Positions 58,725-64,000 of a DNA stretch of 64,000 nucleotides are shown one piece after another. The notes under the pieces are model-generated. The model was not told where the DNA came from, made no database searches, and saw only the letters and a list, made by a program, of their open reading frames with translations. The translations under genes and the position numbers were made by a program. Numbering within the stretch: position 1 is the stretch's first letter; each line of letters begins with the position of its first letter. Source of the stretch: Brevundimonas sp. UBA4609 (GTDB taxonomy: Bacteria > Pseudomonadota > Alphaproteobacteria > Caulobacterales > Caulobacteraceae); assembly GCA_002386585.1 (NCBI GenBank), contig DGIZ01000124.1:1-64000 (forward strand), read 5' to 3'.

Positions 58725-59875
58725 AGGGGGTCTCCTTGGTCGCTGTGAACGAAACGTCCCGATTCGGGGCGAGGCGTGGGGCGGCGTCGGGCGAAGAGCC
58801 GACGAATGATGCGCCGACCGGGTCGCTCCACGGCCACATGGACGAAGGCCGCTGCAGCGAGCGAGAGGGCCAGGAGCAGGGCGAGCTCCCAGGGACTCAT
58901 CCGGTAGTTGGAAGGCAGGCCATGGAGCTTCTCGGCTGCGTTTCTCCAGACCATCAGCACCGGGATGTGGACCATGTAGAGGGCGAAGGAGGCTTCGCCG
59001 GCGAACAGCCAGGGCCGGGCGGAAAGGAAGGTTCTGGCGCCGGACTTGGCGAGCAGGGCGAGCGCCAGGAGAAAGGGACCCGCAAGCAGGACGATGAGGC
59101 GATCGTCGAGCGGATATTGCATGGCGAACAGGAGGAGGCCTGTGGAGCCCGCCGTCAGGACGAGGGAGGCCCTCTGCGAAACCCTTATGCCCTGGCCGAG
59201 ATAATAGAGCCCGATCCCGTAGAGGAATTCCGGGAGTATGCGCAGGATGCCCATGCTGCCCTCGGCGCGGGGCAGCACGGGGCCGAAGACGACGCGATAG
59301 GCCGCGTCTAGAACCACGAACATGAGGATGGCGAGGCCGATGATGAGCCAGGGACGGTGTCTCAGCCTCAGCGCGATCCAGGCGTAGGCCGGAAAGATCA
59401 GATAGGCGAACCATTCAGCCGATAGAGACCATGACGGGCCGTTCCATTCCGCGTCCTGGTGGGGAAACCAGGCCTGGACCAGCAAGAGCGTCATCAGGAA
59501 GTCGGGGACGGCGAAGCGCCCCGCCTGCAGCGCGACGCCCGCGAGATCCGCGCCCAGGACCAGGGCCAGCATCGCCAACAGGATGAAAAGGTGGGCCGGA
59601 TAGATCCGAGCGAAACGCGCGACGATGAAACGCCTGTAGTCAGGCGCAGCGTCGCCCTGCAGGTAGACGTGCGTCAGGATGAAGCCCGAGAGGATGAAGA
59701 AGACGTCGACGCCCAGGCGCGCCCGGTTCAACAGGCCCGCGGCCTCGGGCGGGAGGGTCCAGGTCAGCTGGTAGTGAAACAGAACCACGCCGAGCGCGAG
59801 GAAGAACCGGATGCTGGTCAGCGGTTCGATGACTTCCGGAAACGGATGCCTGTCGGGGTGGAGAGGCGCCGCCAC
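58721..59875 (-). CDS. Acyltransferase-3 family membrane protein (OafA-like)
   Basis: This 384-residue inner-membrane acyltransferase has about ten helices. The diagnostic segments are LTSIRFFLALGVVLFHYQ with the conserved His, LGVDVFFILSGFILTHVYL, RFARIYPAHLF and WSLSAEWFAYLIFP. Such enzymes O-acylate surface or periplasmic polysaccharides. The start is GTG 59875, only 2 bp after a 26-codon frame with a strong ribosome site, so translation may be coupled. Confidence 0.87.
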   Translation of the reverse strand: MAAPLHPDRHPFPEVIEPLTSIRFFLALGVVLFHYQLTWTLPPEAAGLLNRARLGVDVFFILSGFILTHVYLQGDAAPDYRRFIVARFARIYPAHLFILLAMLALVLGADLAGVALQAGRFAVPDFLMTLLLVQAWFPHQDAEWNGPSWSLSAEWFAYLIFPAYAWIALRLRHRPWLIIGLAILMFVVLDAAYRVVFGPVLPRAEGSMGILRILPEFLYGIGLYYLGQGIRVSQRASLVLTAGSTGLLLFAMQYPLDDRLIVLLAGPFLLALALLAKSGARTFLSARPWLFAGEASFALYMVHIPVLMVWRNAAEKLHGLPSNYRMSPWELALLLALSLAAAAFVHVAVERPGRRIIRRLFARRRPTPRPESGRFVHSDQGDPL

Positions 59876-59877
59876 GG

Positions 59878-59958
59878 TCAGCGCGCCCAGGACGAGTTGA
59901 GCAAGACGACGACTATGAACCCGCCGGCGACGGTCGGCTCCAGATATCTGATGACCAT
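59878..59958 (-). CDS. 26-residue membrane peptide upstream of the acyltransferase
   Basis: ATG 59958 has GGGAGGGG about seven bases upstream. The frame encodes MVIRYLEPTVAGGF, then IVVVLLNSSWAR, and stops 2 bp before the acyltransferase GTG. The single hydrophobic stretch could be a membrane helix. It lies 38 bp after an ECF-type promoter. It could be a leader that couples translation, or a small membrane protein. Confidence 0.5.
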   Translation of the reverse strand: MVIRYLEPTVAGGFIVVVLLNSSWAR

Positions 59959-59996
59959 GATTTCGCCCCTCCCGACGAAGACCCGCTCTACTTCTC

Positions 59997-60025
59997 CCTA
60001 CGCACGGTCTGGCTTGTCCCCCTCG
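59997..60025 (-). promoter_or_regulatory. ECF-type promoter of the acyltransferase operon
   Basis: On the minus strand CGAGGGG (60025-60019), 16 bp, then CGTAGG (60002-59997). It is back to back with the cnrYXH promoter and has the same spacing. Confidence 0.55.
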
Positions 60026-60058
60026 ATTTGCGCCACAGTGAGATGAGCCGCTCCGTCT

Positions 60059-60087
60059 TGAGGGATGAGCGCGGGGTCACGCGTATC
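60059..60087 (+). promoter_or_regulatory. ECF-type promoter of cnrYXH-like operon
   Basis: TGAGGGA (60059-60065), 16 bp, then CGTATC (60082-60087), 28 bp before the first gene. Its presence here implies autoregulation by the encoded ECF factor. Confidence 0.6.
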
Positions 60088-60115
60088 CCCAATAAGAACG
60101 TCGAAAGGCACGATC

Positions 60116-60385
60116 ATGGATGATCTTGAAAATTGGCTGAGGCGCGCGCCGTCCGGCGACGGCGTGTCGCTCGATCAGCTCGAGGAGGATGTCTGGAGTC
60201 GCGTAACAGCGATCCAGGCCGAGAGGGCGACCGGCCGGATCCGCATGGCCGCGGTCGCCGTGGCCCTCGTGGTCGGACTCGCCAACGGCGGCCTCGGCGC
60301 GACGTTCGCGCGGACGACACCCTCGGAGATGTCGATTTTCTCGGTGGCGGCGACGTCGCCGCTGGTGCGGCTGGAAATGGGTTGA
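60116..60385 (+). CDS. cnrY: CnrY-like membrane anti-sigma factor
   Basis: This 89-residue protein has a short cytoplasmic part (MDDLENWLRRAPSGDGVSLDQLEEDVW) that would hold the sigma factor, one membrane helix (IRMAAVAVALVVGLANGGLG) and a short periplasmic tail. Its size, topology and place before a CnrX-like sensor and an ECF sigma factor match CnrY, although sequence conservation in this family is low. The TGATG overlap couples it to the next gene. Confidence 0.75.
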   Translation: MDDLENWLRRAPSGDGVSLDQLEEDVWSRVTAIQAERATGRIRMAAVAVALVVGLANGGLGATFARTTPSEMSIFSVAATSPLVRLEMG

Positions 60386-60828
60386 TGGCGATCGCTTGGA
60401 AATCCATCGGCGTGACGGTCGCGCTGGCTGCTGCGGCCAGCGGGGTCGGCGCATGGGCCGGCGCCAGCTGGGTGCTCAACAGGCAGACGCCGCCATCGCT
60501 GCACGAGATCGTTCACAAGGATCTTGATCTGTCGCCGCAGCAACTGGCCGAGATCGAGGGAATCGAAACCCGCTTCGCCGGGCTGCGCGTGCAGTTGGAA
60601 GCTGACGTGCAGGCGGCCAATGGCGAGCTTGCCGAGGCCATCAGGATCAGCAACGGCGACAGTCGGGTGGTTCAGCCGGCCGTCGATCACTTCCACGACG
60701 CGATGGGGCGGCTTCAGCAGGCGACTATCGCCCACATCTTCGAGATGCGGACGGTGATGACTGACGCCCAGGCTCGACGCTTCGACCGGAGCGTTGTCGA
60801 GGCGCTCACCGCCGACGGCGCCAAGTAG
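60385..60828 (+). CDS. cnrX: CnrX-like periplasmic metal sensor
   Basis: This 147-residue protein has an N-terminal membrane anchor and a four-helix periplasmic domain. The five Ni/Co ligand positions of Cupriavidus CnrX (His42, His46, Glu63, His119, Met123) are all present with a constant offset of two: His40, His44 (LHEIVHKDL), Glu61 (IETRF), His117 and Met121 (IAHIFEM). This is strong support for a CnrX-type sensor. Its neighbours are copper genes, so it may respond to copper or serve as a general metal sensor. Confidence 0.85.
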   Translation: MAIAWKSIGVTVALAAAASGVGAWAGASWVLNRQTPPSLHEIVHKDLDLSPQQLAEIEGIETRFAGLRVQLEADVQAANGELAEAIRISNGDSRVVQPAVDHFHDAMGRLQQATIAHIFEMRTVMTDAQARRFDRSVVEALTADGAK

Positions 60829-60833
60829 CATTC

Positions 60834-61391
60834 GTGCCGGAACGCCAGGCCCTGCAGACGAGAGCGGCCCACGGCGATGTCGTGGCGTTCGAAGCGCTCG
60901 TACGTGAGACAAAGGCTGGTCTCTACAGGTTCGTCCGTCGTTATGTCGGCGACGCCGACGAATCCTATGATCTTACGCAGGAAGCCTATGCCGCCGCTTG
61001 GCTGGCCATCCGCCGCTACGATCCAGCGCGCTCCTTCGAGCCCTGGCTGTGGACGATAGCCATCAACAAATGCCGGGACTGGAGCCGTCGACGCAACATC
61101 CGCAGGCTGTTCATGGGCGCGACCGATCTCCAATCCGCCGAGGCACTAGCTGTGGTGGACGATGAGGCCTGCGCGGAGGATCGCTATGACACGGCGGAGC
61201 AGGCGCAGCGCCTGCACGCGGCCATCGTCGCTCTGCCGCCGAAACTCAAGGAGCCGCTGCTGCTGACCGCCATCGAGGAGCGGACCCATGCGGAGGCCGC
61301 CGAAATCCTTGGGCTGTCGGTCAAGGCCGTCGAGATGCGGGTGGCGCGGGCGCGCCAGAAGTTGGCGCAGAAGTTGCGCGCCGAAGCCTGA
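60834..61391 (+). CDS. cnrH: CnrH-like ECF sigma factor
   Basis: This 185-residue sigma factor starts at GTG 60834. Region 2 is visible in YDLTQEAYAAAWLAIRRYDP and FEPWLWTIAINKCRDWSRRR. Region 4 has the helix-turn-helix ERTHAEAAEILGLSVKAVEM. It is encoded 5 bp after the sensor. Candidate targets are the four promoters with the motif (T/C)GAGGG-N15/16-CGTA. Confidence 0.9.
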   Translation: MPERQALQTRAAHGDVVAFEALVRETKAGLYRFVRRYVGDADESYDLTQEAYAAAWLAIRRYDPARSFEPWLWTIAINKCRDWSRRRNIRRLFMGATDLQSAEALAVVDDEACAEDRYDTAEQAQRLHAAIVALPPKLKEPLLLTAIEERTHAEAAEILGLSVKAVEMRVARARQKLAQKLRAEA

Positions 61392-61446
61392 TCAGCCGGC
61401 CTCTTTGGAACCCAAGCGGCGTCCCGGATTTGCAGCATCAGGCTTC

Positions 61447-61475
61447 TGAGGGGCGAGGGGCTTTGCGTGCGTATC
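61447..61475 (+). promoter_or_regulatory. ECF-type promoter of the multicopper oxidase operon
   Basis: TGAGGGG (61447-61453), 16 bp, then CGTATC (61470-61475), 55 bp before the oxidase start. Spacing and -10 are identical to the cnrYXH promoter. Confidence 0.6.
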
Positions 61476-61484
61476 CTTTTAGAG

Positions 61485-61510
61485 AGTCCGTTTCGCTCCC
61501 GAAGCGGACT
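61485..61510 (+). promoter_or_regulatory. Stem-loop in the oxidase 5' leader
   Basis: An 11-bp stem AGTCCGTTTCG / CGAAGCGGACT (one G-T pair) with a 4-nt loop starts about 10 bp after the -10. It is not followed by a T-run and could stabilise the leader or be a protein or metal-responsive element. Confidence 0.45.
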
Positions 61511-61530
61511 GGCGATGAGGATTGTTGCCC

Positions 61531-63357
61531 ATGTCGCTCGATCGTCGAAGCCTGCTGCGCGGCGCTGTTGCTGGCGGCGGCCTGTTTAGCCTGCAGGGCT
61601 TCTTGCCGGCCTGGGCTCAGACAGGCTCTCCCGGCTTGCGCGCGCACTACCCGACGCTTACCGGGGCCAGCATTGATCTGACGGTCGGACAATCGCCTTT
61701 CACCGTGAATGGTCGGACGGCGACGGCGACGACGATCAATGGCCAGCTTCCGGCGCCGCTTCTGCGTCTGCGCGAAGGCCAGAATGTTCGCCTGGCGGTG
61801 TCCAACCAGTTGGACGAGGAGACCTCGATCCACTGGCACGGCATCCTGTTGCCCTTCCAGATGGATGGCGTGCCTGGGATCAGCTTCCCTGGCATCAAGC
61901 CGCGCGAAACCTTTGTCTATGAATTCCCCGTTCGGCAGTCGGGGACCTACTGGTACCACAGCCATTCGGGGTTGCAGGAGGCGCTGGGCCACTATGGCCC
62001 TATCGTCATTGATCCGGCGGGCGTCGATCCGGTCGGCTATGACCGCGAACACGTCCTGGTCCTATCGGACTGGAGCTTCATGCATCCGCATGAAATCCTG
62101 GCCAAGCTCAAGAAGAGTCCCGGCTATTTTAATCGCCATCGGACGACGCTGGCGGGCCTGCTGGACGGATCGGACGGCATGAGCCTCGCCGATCGCCGGA
62201 TGTGGGGAGCCATGCGGATGGATCCTCGCGATGTCCTCGACGTCAACGGCACCACCTATACTTATCTTATCAACGGCCACGGCCCGCAGGAGAACTGGAC
62301 CGGCCTGTTCCGGCCCGGCGAGCGGGTGCGGCTGCGCATCATCAACGCCTCGGCCATGTCGATCTTCAATGTCCGCATCCCGGGCTTGGCCATGACCGTG
62401 GTCAACGCCGACGGCGAGAATGTCCGTCCGGTCGAGACCGACGAGTTCCAGATCTCGGTCGCCGAGACCTATGACGTCATCGTCCGCCCGACCGAGGACC
62501 GCGCCTACACCATTGTCTCGGAAGCCATCGACCGTTCGGGCATGGGGCGCGCGACGCTCGCGCCGCGTCTGGGCATGACGGCCGAGGTCCCGCCGCTCCG
62601 CGAGGTTCCGACCCTGACCATGAAGGACATGGGAATGGGGGACATGGATATGGGCGGCATGGGCGGAATGGAGGGGATGGGCGCCGCGCCGATGGCCGGC
62701 ATGGACCATGGAACCATGCCGGGGATGGACCACGGCGCCGCTGCACCGGCAGGCGGGGCCATGTCCGGAATGGAGCACGGATCCATGGGCGCCATGAACA
62801 TGCGCGATCCCGCGAACGCGACGCCCAATATGGCGGTGGGCGTGGGGGTCCAGACCATATCGCCGATGCCGGCGAACCGGCTCGGCGAAAGGCCGCAGGG
62901 TCTGGAGAAGGTCGATCACCGCGTGCTGGTCTACACCGACCTCGTGTCGCTGACCCCCAACAAGGACAGGCGTGCGCCCAGCCGCTCCATGGAGATCCAC
63001 CTGACCGGCAATATGGAGCGGTTCATGTGGGGCTTCGACGGTCGCAAGTTCAGCGAACTTGTCGAACCGATCCGTTTTGAACGAAACGAGCGAGTGAGGG
63101 TGACCTTGGTGAACGACACCATGATGGCCCACCCCATCCATCTGCACGGGCATTTCTTCGAGCTCGTCACCGGCGGGCCCGACGGACACCAGCCCCTGAA
63201 GCACACCGTCAACGTCGCGCCCGGCGGCAAGCTCAGTTTCGACCTCACGGCCGACAACCCTGGAGACTGGGCCTTCCACTGCCACCTCCTGATGCACATG
63301 CACGCCGGCATGTTCAACGTCGTCACCATTCGCCCGATGGAAGGAGCGGGGTCATGA
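61531..63357 (+). CDS. pcoA: CopA/PcoA-type multicopper oxidase
   Basis: This 608-residue periplasmic copper-resistance oxidase has a twin-arginine signal (DRRSLLRGAVAGGGLF). The copper-site motifs are IHWHGILLP, YWYHSHSG, HPIHLHGHFF and WAFHCHLLMHMHAGM, covering type 1, 2 and 3 copper ligands. A Met/His-rich insertion at about residues 370-430 (MKDMGMGDMDMGGMGGMEGM and DHGTMPGMDHG) binds extra Cu(I). It oxidises Cu(I) to Cu(II). The stop overlaps copB. Confidence 0.95.
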   Translation: MSLDRRSLLRGAVAGGGLFSLQGFLPAWAQTGSPGLRAHYPTLTGASIDLTVGQSPFTVNGRTATATTINGQLPAPLLRLREGQNVRLAVSNQLDEETSIHWHGILLPFQMDGVPGISFPGIKPRETFVYEFPVRQSGTYWYHSHSGLQEALGHYGPIVIDPAGVDPVGYDREHVLVLSDWSFMHPHEILAKLKKSPGYFNRHRTTLAGLLDGSDGMSLADRRMWGAMRMDPRDVLDVNGTTYTYLINGHGPQENWTGLFRPGERVRLRIINASAMSIFNVRIPGLAMTVVNADGENVRPVETDEFQISVAETYDVIVRPTEDRAYTIVSEAIDRSGMGRATLAPRLGMTAEVPPLREVPTLTMKDMGMGDMDMGGMGGMEGMGAAPMAGMDHGTMPGMDHGAAAPAGGAMSGMEHGSMGAMNMRDPANATPNMAVGVGVQTISPMPANRLGERPQGLEKVDHRVLVYTDLVSLTPNKDRRAPSRSMEIHLTGNMERFMWGFDGRKFSELVEPIRFERNERVRVTLVNDTMMAHPIHLHGHFFELVTGGPDGHQPLKHTVNVAPGGKLSFDLTADNPGDWAFHCHLLMHMHAGMFNVVTIRPMEGAGS

Positions 63358-64000
63358 TTCGGCTCTCCGCGGCCCTGGTTCCCCTGATCCTGGCGGCGAC
63401 GCCCGCCCTGGCCCAGAGCCACGCCGGACATGGCGCGCCCTCGCCGACGACGCGCCAAACCCCGCCCGTGGCGCCGGGATGCGTCGCGCTGGGTTCAGCG
63501 GCGGCGGCGACGGGGACTGCGGGAATGAGCCCATCTCCTGCTTCGACCTGCCCCCCGGGAACCGTGCCCGTCCGCGCCGCCGGCGTCGGTCACGATATGT
63601 CGACCATGGGGCAGACCAAGCCCGCGCCAGCGATGGCGGGACATGACATGTCCACGATGCCTATGGGGGCAACTCCAGCAGGGCGGGCGGATCCTCATGC
63701 GGGGCACGACATGTCGACCATGGGGCAGGCCCAGCCCGCGCCGGCGACGGCGGGTCCTGACATGTCGACCATGCCCATGGCGTCAGCTCCACCGGGGCAG
63801 ACGGATCCTCACGGGGGACATGACATGTCCGGCTTGGCCGGAATGACCATGCCGCCGGACGTTCCGACGAGTGCGGACAGTCCGGGGCGCCTGCCCCAGG
63901 CGCCGCCTCCGCCCGGCGCGCTGGACGGCCCACCCCATGTTGCGGACCAGATCTTCAAGGCCGAGGACATGGCGGCGGCGCGCAGGGTGCTGTTGGCTGA
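63354..64000 (+). CDS. copB: CopB copper-resistance outer-membrane protein (partial, runs off the window)
   Basis: The ATG at 63354 overlaps the oxidase stop (ATGA). The 215 visible residues have a signal peptide to ALAQS and a Met/His-rich linker made of two 38-residue repeats. The onset of the CopB domain is visible at VADQIFKAEDMAAARRVLL. The frame is open to the end of the window. CopB is an outer-membrane protein that retains copper in the periplasm. Confidence 0.88.
   Translation, partial: MIRLSAALVPLILAATPALAQSHAGHGAPSPTTRQTPPVAPGCVALGSAAAATGTAGMSPSPASTCPPGTVPVRAAGVGHDMSTMGQTKPAPAMAGHDMSTMPMGATPAGRADPHAGHDMSTMGQAQPAPATAGPDMSTMPMASAPPGQTDPHGGHDMSGLAGMTMPPDVPTSADSPGRLPQAPPPPGALDGPPHVADQIFKAEDMAAARRVLLA
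63588..63815 (+). repeat. Two 114-bp tandem repeats in copB
   Basis: The units 63588-63701 and 63702-63815 each encode 38 residues beginning GHDMSTMGQ, with a second DMSTMPM motif in the middle. A third partial unit (GHDMSG) starts at 63816. Each unit adds Met and His metal ligands, and the repeat keeps the reading frame. Confidence 0.85.

Noticed and set aside
58245-59414. A 389-codon frame extending the NTF2-like gene through the acyltransferase.
   Set aside because: The extension is the wrong frame of a recognisable acyltransferase. A TTG start with GGAGA at 58724 and a signal peptide define the real gene.

Overview
The window is high-GC alphaproteobacterial DNA. The TonB-receptor style, a TGTTAT-N3-ATAACA Zur box, the HutC-type operator and the GTG/TTG start usage suggest a Caulobacterales member, perhaps Brevundimonas. 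That placement is an inference from gene style, not from a marker gene. Almost the whole window is a metal and metalloid resistance and homeostasis island with a short mobile or defence segment in the middle.

Layout. 0-1.2 kb: iron-binding protein gene with a Fur/Irr-like palindrome. 1.2-1.45 kb: the scar of a deleted mer-type locus. 1.5-4.9 kb: arsenic locus 1 (arsR-arsC-arsN2-arsH, divergent arsB, arsO fragment). 5-13.9 kb: cadmium/zinc/lead locus (MerR regulator, ZntA-type ATPase, His-rich protein, czcCBA). 14.3-17.96 kb: lead-type operon (lspA, MAPEG, pbrR-like, FTR1-cytochrome c permease). 18.3-20.2 kb: CDF-like protein, radC and a primase relic. 20.2-23.6 kb: HEPN protein plus DarT/DarG toxin-antitoxin. 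23.6-24.7 kb: small mercury-type operon. 24.8-27.4 kb: arsenic locus 2 (arsR-arsC-acr3-arsH), a diverged duplicate of locus 1. 27.7-34.3 kb: TonB receptor, two PepSY membrane proteins, HutC-type repressor and a ferredoxin reductase. 34.3-37.2 kb: merTPA with divergent merR. 37.6-45.4 kb: second czcCBA operon with hupE. 45.5-49.3 kb: Zur-controlled ZnuD-type receptor, MerC-like protein and PepSY reductase. 49.3-52.8 kb: methyltransferase, dmeRF and a universal stress protein. 52.9-64 kb: copper region (cueR, copA, copCD, extra Rieske protein, a CnrYXH-type ECF system, multicopper oxidase, copB running off the end).

Regulation can be read from the DNA. Four MerR-type promoters have 19-bp spacers around perfect or near-perfect dyads. 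Two ArsR operators share the core TTCCA-N6-TGGAA. A Zur box overlaps the receptor promoter at 46.7 kb, and a HutC-type palindrome precedes the receptor at 27.8 kb. Four copies of a promoter motif, (T/C)GAGGG(G/A)-N15/16-gCGTA, precede copC, the cnrYXH operon, the divergent acyltransferase operon and the multicopper oxidase. I read these four as one ECF sigma regulon. Its sensor keeps all five metal-ligand positions of CnrX but sits among copper genes.

The most notable points are this ECF regulon, the HEPN-DarTG cassette, the two arsenic operons that differ by one exchanged gene, the HutC-type regulon without hut genes, and the deletion scar near the left edge. No tRNA, rRNA, CRISPR array or transposase was recognised.
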